Under the pieces are notes generated by a model. It saw nothing but the letters and a program-made list of their open reading frames with translations. It was not told the DNA's origin and did no database searches. 64,000 bases of DNA. Source: Butyrivibrio sp. (GTDB lineage Bacteria > Bacillota > Clostridia > Lachnospirales > Lachnospiraceae). Shown here piece after piece: positions 35,657 to 44,342 of the stretch (its first letter is position 1; each line of letters opens with the position of its first letter). The position numbers and the translations under genes were made by a program. The DNA is taken from positions 1-64,000 of the forward strand of contig JAFXTN010000025.1 in the NCBI GenBank assembly GCA_017535785.1, read 5' to 3'.

Positions 35657-36931
35657 TCAATTAAGAAGACTTCCCTTTACTACGGCATCCTTGCCGAATT
35701 TCTCGGTTATATCATCTGCCATCTTCCCAAGCTTCTTGGCCTTTTCATCCGTAGAAAAAGCCTCATCAAACAGGCTCATCTGCCTATATGAGCCGTCATC
35801 GAGCTTAGAAACGCCAACGCCGACAAGACGCACAACCTCGCCGTATATAAACAGTCCTTCTTCACCAAGAAGGAGCTTGTCTGCAAGATATTTGGCACAT
35901 CTGTAGATCTCAGCCGCATCGCTGGTGGAGTTATCAAGCTGCATCTGGCAGGAATGTCTTTTAAAATTACCGGTCTTTACGGATAAGGTGATGGTCCTTC
36001 CATAGACCTCGTCCCTTCTAAGTCTCCCTGATACCTTTTCAGAGAGATATTTAAGGACCGGCACTATATCTTTATCATATCCATCTGCATTTAGGTCAAA
36101 TGAAAGCGTAGTCTCATTGGAATAGCTCTTGGCTTCCTCATATGTATCCGAAATATGCGAGCTTCCGATACCGTTGGCGCTTGCATATATATAGCTACCT
36201 GCATTCTCTCCAAGTATCCCTGTAAGCATCTCATAATCCGCATTGGCTGCATCACCGATCGTGCGTATTCCAAGGCTTATAAGCCTACTTGCCGTCGATC
36301 CGCCGCATCCGTACAGGTCACCTATAGGAAGAGGCCACATCTTCTCTTCTATTTCATCGGGAAAAAGAGTGTGTATCCGATCGGGCTTAGTAAAATCACT
36401 TGCCATCTTCGCAAGGAGCTTATTGTCGGAAATACCGACATTGACCGTAAACCCAAGCGTATCTCTTATCTCATCCTTGATCTTACGCGCCACACAGATT
36501 GGAAAAGGACAATCGGGAGTTTCAAGGTCCTTGTACATGGATCCGGTCCCCGTCATATCCATATATGCTTCATCTATAGAAACCTGTGCTACAAGCGGAG
36601 AATACTTGCATAATATCTCTATAAAAGCATGTGAACATTCTCTGTAAAACTCAAAGTCGGATCGCACCATGACAAGATTAGGACACTTCTGAAGCGCCTT
36701 AACAACAGGCTCACCCGTCACTATGCCATATTTCTTGGCAGGAATGGACTTTGCCGTGATAATGCCGTGTCTTGTCTTGACATCACCGCCTACCGCCGAG
36801 GGAATCGTCCTAAGATCAACACTCCCCGGCTCATCGCGAAGCATTTTGATCGCAGACCAAGATAGGAACGCGGAATTGACATCGACATGAAATATGAAAT
36901 TGTCATAGTCATAAGCCCTTGTTTTCTCCAT
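35657..36931 (-). CDS. dinB: DNA polymerase IV (Y-family), DinB, SOS-controlled
   Basis: A 424-residue translesion polymerase. HVDVNSAFLSW has the first metal Asp (about residue 16); VSIDEAYMDMT has the catalytic Asp-Glu pair; GISDNKLLAKMASDFTKPD and a little-finger domain follow. I place the start at the ATG at 36931, although no ribosome site precedes it, because a promoter with a LexA box ends exactly six bases upstream, implying a leaderless mRNA; the longer frame to 37003 would run through that promoter. It lies downstream of the pseudouridine synthase gene on the same strand. Confidence 0.9.
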   Translation of the reverse strand: MEKTRAYDYDNFIFHVDVNSAFLSWSAIKMLRDEPGSVDLRTIPSAVGGDVKTRHGIITAKSIPAKKYGIVTGEPVVKALQKCPNLVMVRSDFEFYRECSHAFIEILCKYSPLVAQVSIDEAYMDMTGTGSMYKDLETPDCPFPICVARKIKDEIRDTLGFTVNVGISDNKLLAKMASDFTKPDRIHTLFPDEIEEKMWPLPIGDLYGCGGSTASRLISLGIRTIGDAANADYEMLTGILGENAGSYIYASANGIGSSHISDTYEEAKSYSNETTLSFDLNADGYDKDIVPVLKYLSEKVSGRLRRDEVYGRTITLSVKTGNFKRHSCQMQLDNSTSDAAEIYRCAKYLADKLLLGEEGLFIYGEVVRLVGVGVSKLDDGSYRQMSLFDEAFSTDEKAKKLGKMADDITEKFGKDAVVKGSLLN

Positions 36932-36937
36932 ACCTGT

Positions 36938-36966
36938 ATTATACATCGCACAGATGTTCGAGGCAA
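36938..36966 (-). promoter_or_regulatory. dinB promoter
   Basis: Minus-strand TTGCCT (36966-36961), 17-base spacer, TATAAT (36943-36938). Six bases later comes the ATG (36931), so transcription should start at or next to the A of the start codon. Confidence 0.8.
36947..36960 (-). promoter_or_regulatory. LexA box in the dinB promoter spacer
   Basis: CGAACATCTGTGCG on the minus strand; the Gram-positive LexA (DinR) consensus is CGAAC-N4-GTTCG, one mismatch. It lies wholly between -35 and -10, a position that would block polymerase. Confidence 0.75.
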
Positions 36967-37003
36967 TATGATAAATCAAGCAAAAAAGCCGGAGATCTTT
37001 CAT

Positions 37004-37930
37004 TCATCTCCGACTTTTCATCATATCTATTGCTTTTTCCATATCTTCAGGCATCTCAGCTTCAAATACAAGCTTTTCTCCTGTTATCGGCTGCTCAAAT
37101 TCAAGATGCGCCGCATGCAGAGCTGCCCTCGTAAGTCCGTAGTTCTCCGAGAATTCTTTTCCGTAGAAATTATCTCCAACAAGCGGATGTCCAAGATAAG
37201 CCATATGTACGCGTATCTGGTGAGTTCTTCCTGTATCGAGACGGAGCCTTACCAGACTGCAATCCCTATAGGTTTCTATGACTTTATAATGGGTGATGGC
37301 TCTTTTGCCATCCTGTCTTACTTCTCTTATCATTCTCTGACCGGGAATGCGCTCTATCGGAGCATCCACAGTCCCTTCGGGCTCTTCAAATATTCCTCTG
37401 CAAAGAGCAAGGTACTCTTTTCTCTTGGACATATTCTGCCCCTGCTTCGATAAAAGCGCAGCGCTGTGCCTGTTCTTGGCAAAAATAATAAGCCCGGATG
37501 TCTCTCTGTCGAGCCTTCCGATAACACGCATCACGTGCATGTCTCCTCGCCTTTGGTAGAAACCTGCAAGAGCATTGCTCAGCGAGTCCGTGTAGTGCGC
37601 ATAAGAAGGATGGACGACCATATCTCCGGGCTTATTTAAAAGAATCAGATCCTCATCTTCATATACGATATCAACCGGAATCTCGGAAGGAACTATCTCG
37701 GAGCTGTTCTCCATATCTTCATAGATCCTTACGACAAGAGTCTGTCCGGGGCTAAGCTCAGTGATGATCCTGATCCCTTTTCCGTCCAACATAACGCCGT
37801 CATCAAAGCTCTTACACCTTGAGACCTCTCTGCTTGAAAGAGATAGCTTCTGCCGCATGATATCACCGGCAGTAATATTCCCATCAGCTTCCGTTACCGT
37901 ATATTCAATCTGTCTGAAATTATCATTCAT
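37004..37930 (-). CDS. RluA/RluD-family pseudouridine synthase
   Basis: A 308-residue enzyme converting uridine to pseudouridine in rRNA or tRNA. The catalytic loop is GRLDRETSG (usually HRLDxxTSG) with its Asp; LLNKPGDMVVHPS and TGRTHQIRVHMAYLGHPLVGD are the other family motifs. An S4-like segment occupies the N-terminus. The start is uncertain: the ATG at 37930 lies 14 bases after the stop of the feo small gene with an AAGGA site 20 bases away, and the ATG at 37966 overlaps that gene. Translational coupling is likely. Target nucleotide unknown. Confidence 0.88.
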   Translation of the reverse strand: MNDNFRQIEYTVTEADGNITAGDIMRQKLSLSSREVSRCKSFDDGVMLDGKGIRIITELSPGQTLVVRIYEDMENSSEIVPSEIPVDIVYEDEDLILLNKPGDMVVHPSYAHYTDSLSNALAGFYQRRGDMHVMRVIGRLDRETSGLIIFAKNRHSAALLSKQGQNMSKRKEYLALCRGIFEEPEGTVDAPIERIPGQRMIREVRQDGKRAITHYKVIETYRDCSLVRLRLDTGRTHQIRVHMAYLGHPLVGDNFYGKEFSENYGLTRAALHAAHLEFEQPITGEKLVFEAEMPEDMEKAIDMMKSRR

Positions 37931-37944
37931 ATTATGATTACAGT

Positions 37945-38112
37945 TTATTGTCCTTTGTGATCGCATTTACCGCAGGAACAACCACCGGGACAGGAAGCAC
38001 AGCCTCCGCCCGATAATTCATGCTTGATGTTTCTGATAAAGTTCCTACCGCATATTAAAACTATAATACATAATACTGCAATTACAATTACATGTCCAAG
38101 TAAAGGCGTCAT
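37945..38112 (-). CDS. FeoB-associated Cys-rich membrane protein
   Basis: A 55-residue protein: one membrane helix (about 5-22) followed by a Cys-rich tail with GGGCASCPGGCSCGKC. This matches the small proteins encoded after FeoB in Firmicutes, thought to assist ferrous iron transport or bind metal at the membrane. GGAGG lies eight bases before the ATG at 38112. It is 29 bases downstream of feoB. Confidence 0.9.
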   Translation of the reverse strand: MTPLLGHVIVIAVLCIIVLICGRNFIRNIKHELSGGGCASCPGGCSCGKCDHKGQ

Positions 38113-38141
38113 AATACATACCTCCATTGAAAAACGACATT

Positions 38142-40430
38142 TTATGAATTAGCTTTTACTGCCGACTCGAGACCTTCATTTCCTGTGGCAACATAGCCCT
38201 TTCTGAAAAGAAGGTAGATAAGTCCTGCCAAAAGAACTATCGCTACAACACTACCGATTCCGAATGATGCAGCGCCTGTGATAAGGCTTCCGAGGTTGTA
38301 AACGATAAGTGCAAGCACATAAGCCCACAAAGTCATATATCCGATAGCTGCCCATGTCCACTTTGCATTGTTCATCTCTCTCTTGATCGCACCGATAGCA
38401 GCAAAGCAAGGAGCGCAAAGAAGGTTAAATACCATGAATCCAAATGCTGCAAGAGGTGTATAATCAGCAGCTACTCTATCCCATATCTGCTCACCTTCTT
38501 CGCTAAGCTCTTCCGCGTCATTGTCGTAGTTGTAAAGAACACCAAAGGTCCCTACTACTTGTTCCTTAGCTACTAGACCGGTTATAGTTGCTACAGTAGC
38601 CTTCCAGTTACCAAATCCAAGTGGTTTGAATACCGGTGAACATGCATTTCCGAATCCTGCAAGAAGAGATGCGTCCATAGGATTTACATCCTCAGCGGGA
38701 ACATCCATCTTGGCAGCAAGGCTCTCAACATACTCACCTGTAACTATTGATTCATCCTCAAAGAGGTTGTCTACAAGTCCGAAGTTTCCGTTTACATTAC
38801 CGAATGCGGAAAGGAACCAGATAATGATAGAAGAAACTACGATAACGCTGCCGGCACGCTTAATGAATGACCAGCCTCTCTCCCATGTTGCACGAAGCAC
38901 ACCTGCCCATGAAGGGATATGGTATGCGGGAAGCTCCATAACGAAAGGAGCGGGGATTCCTGCAAACGCCTTGAACTTCTTAAGAATGATACCCGAAAGT
39001 ACGATTGAACCGATTCCGATAAAGTAAGCCGATGCTGCGATAAGAGGTGATCCTCCGAATACGGCGCCTGCAATAAGTCCGATAATAGGAAGCTTAGCTC
39101 CGCAAGGCATAAACGTCGTCGTCATGATAGTCATACGTCTGTCACGCTCATTTTCAATAGTGCGGCTTGCCATAACACCGGGAACACCGCAGCCTGTAGC
39201 AACAAGGCAAGGAATGAATGACTTACCTGAAAGTCCGAACTGACGGAAAATACGGTCCATAACGAAAGCAACACGAGCCATATATCCGACATCTTCCAAA
39301 ATAGAAAGAAGGAAGAAAAGAACGAGCATCTGAGGAACGAATCCAATGACCGATCCGACACCTGCTACAATACCGTCCTGGATAAGTCCATACAAAACAG
39401 TTCCCTCTTCTACATGAAGAGCTGTGAGGATCGTATCAAAGAATCCGGGGATCCACTCACCAAAGATAACATCATTGGTAAAATCAGTTGCGGCTGTTCC
39501 GATTGAAACGCTCCATCCGCCCATTGCAACAGCATATATAATGAACATGATAAGAGCAAAAATAGGAAGACCGAGAATACGGTTGGTAACTATCCTGTCT
39601 ATCTTATCGGAAATAGAAAGCTCGCCCTTTGCACGGCCCTTTTTTACAGCCTTCTCTGCTACATCTGTTATATATGTATATCTATCGTTGGTTATGATAG
39701 ACTCTGCATCATCATCAAGAGAAGCTTCACATGCCTTTGTTATGCTCTCGATCTGAGCCTTCTTATCTGCTGAGAGGTTAAGACTCTCCATAGCCTTAGA
39801 ATCACGCTCAAACGCCTTAATAGCTGTCCAGTGAAGGAATTTATCATCCACTGAGCCCTTTAAGATCTCTTCGATCTTTTCTACAGCTTCTTTTACTTCG
39901 CCTGTGAGAACTTCTTTTCTGTCAGCAGTCTTTCCTGCCTTTGCTGCAGCAACCGCTTTCTTTACTACTGCCTCAGTACCCTCGGATTTAAGAGCTGAAA
40001 GCTCAACAACTTCACATCCAAGAGCCTCTGAAAGAGTCTTGATATCAACCTTATCTCCGTTCTTACGAACAAGATCCATCATATTAAGAGCTACTACAAT
40101 AGGAATGTTTAACTCAAGAAGCTGAGTTGTAAGATAGAGGTTACGCTCAATATTGGTACCGTCAACGATATTGATGATCGCATCGGGCTTCTCAGTTACA
40201 AGATATGTACGTGATACAACTTCCTCAAGAGTATAAGGAGAAAGAGAATAGATACCGGGAAGATCCTGGATGATGACATCCTTATATTCCTGACCTTTAA
40301 GTCTTCCTTCTTTCTTTTCTACGGTAACACCGGGCCAGTTACCAACGTACTGTCTGCTACCTGTAAGATCATTAAATAATGTTGTTTTTCCGCTGTTGGG
40401 GTTACCCGCCAAAGCAATCTTGATTTCCAT
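38142..40430 (-). CDS. feoB: Ferrous iron transporter FeoB
   Basis: A 762-residue GTPase-permease importing Fe2+. The N-terminal G domain has G1 GNPNSGKTT (9-17), switch GNWPGVTVEKKEG, G3 DLPG and G4 NMMD; a helical GDI region follows to about residue 265, then the membrane region with the Gate motifs containing VATGCGVPGVMASRT and CGAKLPI. AGGAGG precedes the ATG. Two FeoA genes lie just upstream. Expression is probably iron-controlled through operators at 40943-40985. Confidence 0.97.
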   Translation of the reverse strand: MEIKIALAGNPNSGKTTLFNDLTGSRQYVGNWPGVTVEKKEGRLKGQEYKDVIIQDLPGIYSLSPYTLEEVVSRTYLVTEKPDAIINIVDGTNIERNLYLTTQLLELNIPIVVALNMMDLVRKNGDKVDIKTLSEALGCEVVELSALKSEGTEAVVKKAVAAAKAGKTADRKEVLTGEVKEAVEKIEEILKGSVDDKFLHWTAIKAFERDSKAMESLNLSADKKAQIESITKACEASLDDDAESIITNDRYTYITDVAEKAVKKGRAKGELSISDKIDRIVTNRILGLPIFALIMFIIYAVAMGGWSVSIGTAATDFTNDVIFGEWIPGFFDTILTALHVEEGTVLYGLIQDGIVAGVGSVIGFVPQMLVLFFLLSILEDVGYMARVAFVMDRIFRQFGLSGKSFIPCLVATGCGVPGVMASRTIENERDRRMTIMTTTFMPCGAKLPIIGLIAGAVFGGSPLIAASAYFIGIGSIVLSGIILKKFKAFAGIPAPFVMELPAYHIPSWAGVLRATWERGWSFIKRAGSVIVVSSIIIWFLSAFGNVNGNFGLVDNLFEDESIVTGEYVESLAAKMDVPAEDVNPMDASLLAGFGNACSPVFKPLGFGNWKATVATITGLVAKEQVVGTFGVLYNYDNDAEELSEEGEQIWDRVAADYTPLAAFGFMVFNLLCAPCFAAIGAIKREMNNAKWTWAAIGYMTLWAYVLALIVYNLGSLITGAASFGIGSVVAIVLLAGLIYLLFRKGYVATGNEGLESAVKANS

Positions 40431-40443
40431 GTCAACCTCCTGA

Positions 40444-40665
40444 TTATTCGACTTCTACAAATTCTGCGTCTGCTTTACGAACAGTAAGTTCGTAGCCTCT
40501 GACTGTAAGCTCGATAGGGTCACCAAGAGGCGCTACCTTGCGAACGATTATCTCTGTTCCTTTTGTAAGTCCCATGTCCATAATTCTGCGTCTTGTAGGA
40601 CCTTCCCCATGCAGCTTCTTAATGACAGCTGACTGTCCGATCGCAACATCTTTTAATGTCTTCAT
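40444..40665 (-). CDS. feoA: FeoA-family protein (second copy)
   Basis: A 73-residue SH3-like FeoA domain: GQSAVIKKLHGEGPTRRRIMDMGLTKGTEI and a C-terminal GYELTVRKADAEFVEV, typical. FeoA supports FeoB GTPase/permease activity in the cytoplasm. It sits 13 bases upstream of feoB. Confidence 0.93.
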   Translation of the reverse strand: MKTLKDVAIGQSAVIKKLHGEGPTRRRIMDMGLTKGTEIIVRKVAPLGDPIELTVRGYELTVRKADAEFVEVE

Positions 40666-40694
40666 GAATAAAGTCTCCTCTTCATTTATATCTA

Positions 40695-40904
40695 TCAGAT
40701 CATAATGCGATTAGCCAAAGTCTTATCAAGTGCGATACGGCTATCCTTAACATTGATGATCATATTGCCACCGTTCTTACTGACAATTGATACAAGCTCA
40801 CCTATGATAAATCCAAGCTCAGCAAGATGCTGACGAGTCTCATCATTACCTGTGATACGCTTTATAGAAACAAGCTCACCAATACTTCCCATACTTAATG
40901 GCAT
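40695..40904 (-). CDS. feoA: FeoA-family protein (first copy)
   Basis: A 69-residue FeoA domain: LVSIKRITGNDETRQHLAELGFIIGELVSIV, ending SRIALDKTLANRIMI. It differs markedly from the second copy, so they are probably functionally distinct partners of FeoB and not a fresh duplication. First gene of the operon; AGGAG before the ATG. Confidence 0.93.
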   Translation of the reverse strand: MPLSMGSIGELVSIKRITGNDETRQHLAELGFIIGELVSIVSKNGGNMIINVKDSRIALDKTLANRIMI

Positions 40905-40942
40905 ATTGATCTCCTTTCAAAAACAAATAAAATGGATCAAAA

Positions 40943-40985
40943 CTAACGGTTAGCAATAGCTGACAAATAGTTAGTCTCCGCTAAC
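40943..40985 (-). promoter_or_regulatory. Candidate DtxR/IdeR-type operators of the feo operon
   Basis: Two inverted repeats: GTTAG-N6-CTAAC (40970-40985), overlapping the predicted start of transcription, and CTAAC-G-GTTAG (40943-40953) in the leader. Both use the TTAG/CTAA half-sites of DtxR-family iron repressors. Binding would block transcription when iron is plentiful. No repressor gene is in the window. Confidence 0.5.
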
Positions 40986-40992
40986 CATGATA

Positions 40993-41021
40993 AGAATAGT
41001 CTTTTTGATACTTATTGTCAA
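40993..41021 (-). promoter_or_regulatory. feo operon promoter
   Basis: Minus-strand TTGACA (41021-41016, perfect) and TATTCT (40998-40993), 17-base spacer. Predicted start about 40986, inside the operator. Confidence 0.8.
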
Positions 41022-41090
41022 TAGATTTTTGCAATTTTTTGTTGTTTTTTGCTAACAAAATTTCTTAGTATTTTCAAGGCTTTGCAAATA

Positions 41091-41121
41091 AAAAACACCC
41101 CGCTTATAAAAGCGAGGTGTT
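41091..41121 (-). terminator. Terminator after phoH
   Basis: On the minus strand AACACCTCGCTT pairs with AAGCGGGGTGTT with one mismatch, followed by T5. Confidence 0.85.
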
Positions 41122-41152
41122 AGCTGACAATAACAATATATAGACTCTTTTG

Positions 41153-42544
41153 TCAGAAATCTTTTTTATCTCTCATGCGTTCGATAGCATCCATTGCAAG
41201 GCGGCTACGCTCACACTCTGAAGCAGATAACGATACCTGCCAGCAAAACGGGCTTCCCTTCATGTGCTCCGATGCATAAGATAATCCGTTGGTCCTCTCA
41301 TCAAGGAACGGTCTGTCTATCTGATTGGGATCTCCAAGAAGTATGATCTTGGTATCCTTACCCGCTCTGGTGATGATACCTTTGGCCTGAGTGGGTGTCA
41401 TGTTCTGCGCTTCATCTATAATAAGGAAGGTCTTCAAGATCGAACGTCCTCTTATAAAATTAAGCGCTTCGCACTGTACAATGCCTCTTTCAAAGACTTC
41501 ATCCGTCTTATCCTGAAGCTCTTTCTCGTCCTTGTATCTCTCTTCCTCATTGGAATCAATGAGCTGCTCGAGGTTATCTATGATAGGGCGCATAAGCGGT
41601 GATATCTTCTCCTGCTCATCGCCGGGAAGGAATCCGATATCATCATCAAACTGCGAATTGGGTCTGCATACAAGGATCCTTCTGTACTCTCCGGTCGGTC
41701 TGTTGATCATCTTCTCAAGTCCGACTGCCAGTGAATAGAAGGTCTTGGCTGTACCTGCCATACCTTTTACGATTACAAGCGGCGCTACATCAGCCGGCTG
41801 CATAAGAGCTTCCTGTAAAAAGTACTGGCCTGCATTTCTTGGCTTAACGCCATAGGGCTGTGCTCTCTCAAATTCAAGCTTCTTGATAATACCTTTACTT
41901 ACTCTGCCCATCTGAGTCTTATTCGTGGACTGATCGGCTCTTACTACAACAAACTCGTTCTCATAAAGCTCGGGTTCGTACTTATTGCCGTTCTCATCAC
42001 AGCAATATACCTTACTTACAGGGATTCCTTTTTTCTTGAAATCCTTAAAGATCTCTTCGGGAGCATATACATCGATTCGTCCACTGTACTGCTCCTGGTG
42101 TCCGGCAACCTGCTCAGTTGTAAAATCTTCAGATCTTATATCAATGAGCTGTGCCTTGATACGCATCAGAATATCTTTTGTAACCAGTACTACCTGTTCT
42201 TTCCTGCTCTCCGACAATCCCTTACATACCTTAAGGATCCTATTATCGGATTTGTGCTCCGCCATATCTTCCGGAAGGATCGTATCCTTGAAGTTCTTCT
42301 CTACTCGAAGACTTCCCCCGTTATCAAGCTTAACACCGGCAACCAGATCGCCTGATCCTCGAAGCTGTTCGAGGATTCTGATCGCCTCTCTTACATTGGC
42401 TCCTCTCTCGCCCTCATCGCGTTTGTGGGCGTCCAATTCTTCTAAGACTACCAGCGGAAGAACGACCTCGTTATCATCAAAGCACTTCAAGGCGTGTGGT
42501 GCCTGAATCAAAACGTTGGTGTCCAGTACATAGATCTTCTTCAT
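41153..42544 (-). CDS. PIN-PhoH fusion protein
   Basis: A 463-residue protein with an N-terminal PIN nuclease domain (YVLDTNVLIQ with Asp8; acidic residues in LEELDAHK and NRIL) and a C-terminal PhoH ATPase (Walker A KGMAGTAKT, Walker B FLIIDEAQNM, then LLGDPNQID). PhoH2-type proteins are RNA helicase/ribonucleases. GGGGG lies before the ATG. A TATAAT lies upstream (42577-42582 on the minus strand) within a small palindrome ACCAC-TATAT-GTGGT, a possible control site. Confidence 0.92.
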   Translation of the reverse strand: MKKIYVLDTNVLIQAPHALKCFDDNEVVLPLVVLEELDAHKRDEGERGANVREAIRILEQLRGSGDLVAGVKLDNGGSLRVEKNFKDTILPEDMAEHKSDNRILKVCKGLSESRKEQVVLVTKDILMRIKAQLIDIRSEDFTTEQVAGHQEQYSGRIDVYAPEEIFKDFKKKGIPVSKVYCCDENGNKYEPELYENEFVVVRADQSTNKTQMGRVSKGIIKKLEFERAQPYGVKPRNAGQYFLQEALMQPADVAPLVIVKGMAGTAKTFYSLAVGLEKMINRPTGEYRRILVCRPNSQFDDDIGFLPGDEQEKISPLMRPIIDNLEQLIDSNEEERYKDEKELQDKTDEVFERGIVQCEALNFIRGRSILKTFLIIDEAQNMTPTQAKGIITRAGKDTKIILLGDPNQIDRPFLDERTNGLSYASEHMKGSPFCWQVSLSASECERSRLAMDAIERMRDKKDF

Positions 42545-42617
42545 GCGTAGATCCCCCTATATATGTATGACTTGTACCTTAATTATACCACATATAGTGG
42601 TTACGCAGTATATTATT

Positions 42618-44264
42618 TTATTGTATTTCTGCGGCTCTTTTTAGCGCTTCGTCGATGTGAGGGAGGAAATTCTCACGTCCTACAAGCTCTACAAAACCGT
42701 CTTTTTCCATAGTTTTCATGGGCTGCTCATTTACATGTGAAAAGACAAGCTGAACGTCGTTCTTCTTACATCTGTCATAGAGCTGCTCAAAAGAATGCAT
42801 GGCTGTAGCGTCAATAGCAGGCACACCACGCATACGGATAACAAGCGCCTTGGTAAAGTCTTTGATACTGATCTCTGCGACCTGCTCGGCATCACCAAAG
42901 AACATAGGTCCGCTTATCTCATATACTCTTACATGATGAGGAATATCCTTAAGTCCCATTCCGTCAGGGTCATCCTCAGGATCGAAGTACTTCCAGCCTC
43001 TTACACGTGACTCTTCGCTCATTCTCTTCATGAAAAGAAGGCACGCAAGTACCATACCAATCTCGATAGCAACAACAAGGTCAAATACAACCGTAAGTAC
43101 AAATGTAAGCACGAGCACAAGGATATCGCTCTTAGGTGCGGTCTTTACAAGATGTACAAAAGTTCTCCACTGACACATGTTATATGCGACCATAAATAGG
43201 ATGGCTGCGATAGTCGGCATAGGAATAAGTGCCGCATAAGGCATAAGTACCACAAGAACAAGCACAAGGCAGATCGAATGGATCATGCCTGCGATAGGTG
43301 TTCTGCCGCCGTTCTTGATATTAGCTGCTGTACGCGCAATAGCCCCTGTTGCGGGAATTCCGCCAAAAAGAGCTGATCCGATGTTACCTGCACCCTGCGC
43401 AACAAGTTCCATATTTGATCTATGCTTTGAATCGATCATACTGTCCGCAACAACACAGGACAAAAGAGATTCTATAGCCGCAAGGATCGCAATGGTAAAA
43501 CCGTCTCCCGCTACATCTTTTAACATAGGATAGCTTAAAGCGGGAAGTCTGAATGCGGGGAGCTGCCCCTTTATCTCATAGAGATCTCCGATTGTATTTA
43601 CGTTAAGTCCAAGTAATTTGACCATGAAGATACCAACAATAACGGCTATAAGAGATCCTGGTATCTTACTGCTGATCTTGGGCCATACGATCTGAATGAC
43701 AAGGCAAACAATACCTACTATTAGAGCCTGATAATTGATCGTACCGATGTTTCTTCCGATAGCTTCGATCTTATCCATTGTCTCCACAGTTGCTGTTCCG
43801 GCAGGATATGTAAGTCCTAAGAAATCCTTTATCTGTCCGATAAGGATGGTCACAGCGATACCTGCTGTAAATCCGGAAGTGATCGTATAAGGAATAAACT
43901 TGATGAGTGAACCTAATTTAAATACACCCATAAGTATAAGAAGGATTCCCGCAAACACTGTTGCAAGCGCAAGTCCTTCCATTCCCTTTGTAGCGACGAT
44001 GCCGGCAACGATAGTTGCAAAAGCCGCGGTAGGTCCCGCTATCTGTACTCTGCTTCCGCCAAGGAATGAAATGATAAATCCGGCAACGATAGCCGTATAC
44101 AGACCTTCCTCAGGTCCAACGCCCGATGCAAGCGCAAGAGCGATAGATAAAGGAAGTGCGATGATGGCAACAATTATGCCCGATATAAGATCCTGAGCAA
44201 ATTGTTTACCGTTATAGCCCTTTAGAACTGAAAAGAGCATAGGCTTAAGTTTTTCTTTTTCCAT
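42618..44264 (-). CDS. SulP-family anion transporter with STAS domain
   Basis: A 548-residue transporter with about 11-14 helices of the SLC26/SulP fold (GVGPEEGLYTAIVAGFI and IAGPTAAFATIVAG in helices 2-3) and a cytoplasmic STAS domain (about 430-548; VPAIDATAMHSFEQL). Members move sulfate, bicarbonate or other anions; specificity is not evident. The ATG at 44264 has GGGAG ten bases upstream. It starts only 17 bases after the opp terminator and no promoter fits in between, so it probably depends on readthrough. Confidence 0.93.
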   Translation of the reverse strand: MEKEKLKPMLFSVLKGYNGKQFAQDLISGIIVAIIALPLSIALALASGVGPEEGLYTAIVAGFIISFLGGSRVQIAGPTAAFATIVAGIVATKGMEGLALATVFAGILLILMGVFKLGSLIKFIPYTITSGFTAGIAVTILIGQIKDFLGLTYPAGTATVETMDKIEAIGRNIGTINYQALIVGIVCLVIQIVWPKISSKIPGSLIAVIVGIFMVKLLGLNVNTIGDLYEIKGQLPAFRLPALSYPMLKDVAGDGFTIAILAAIESLLSCVVADSMIDSKHRSNMELVAQGAGNIGSALFGGIPATGAIARTAANIKNGGRTPIAGMIHSICLVLVLVVLMPYAALIPMPTIAAILFMVAYNMCQWRTFVHLVKTAPKSDILVLVLTFVLTVVFDLVVAIEIGMVLACLLFMKRMSEESRVRGWKYFDPEDDPDGMGLKDIPHHVRVYEISGPMFFGDAEQVAEISIKDFTKALVIRMRGVPAIDATAMHSFEQLYDRCKKNDVQLVFSHVNEQPMKTMEKDGFVELVGRENFLPHIDEALKRAAEIQ

Positions 44265-44280
44265 AATACTTTTTCTCCCT

Positions 44281-44314
44281 AAAAACGCCGCCCCGGAACC
44301 TCCGGGGCGACGCC
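44281..44314 (-). terminator. GC-rich terminator after oppA
   Basis: CGCCCCGGA pairs perfectly with TCCGGGGCG (44289-44309), extended by GCG/CGC flanks, followed on the minus strand by five T. Confidence 0.88.
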
Positions 44315-44342
44315 ATGATGTCATACACAAGAAGTATAACTA

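Noticed and set aside
35645-35658. GAACATATACGTTC palindrome at the 3' end of dinB as a third LexA box
   Set aside because: The half-sites are separated by six bases, not four, and it overlaps a stop codon far from a promoter.
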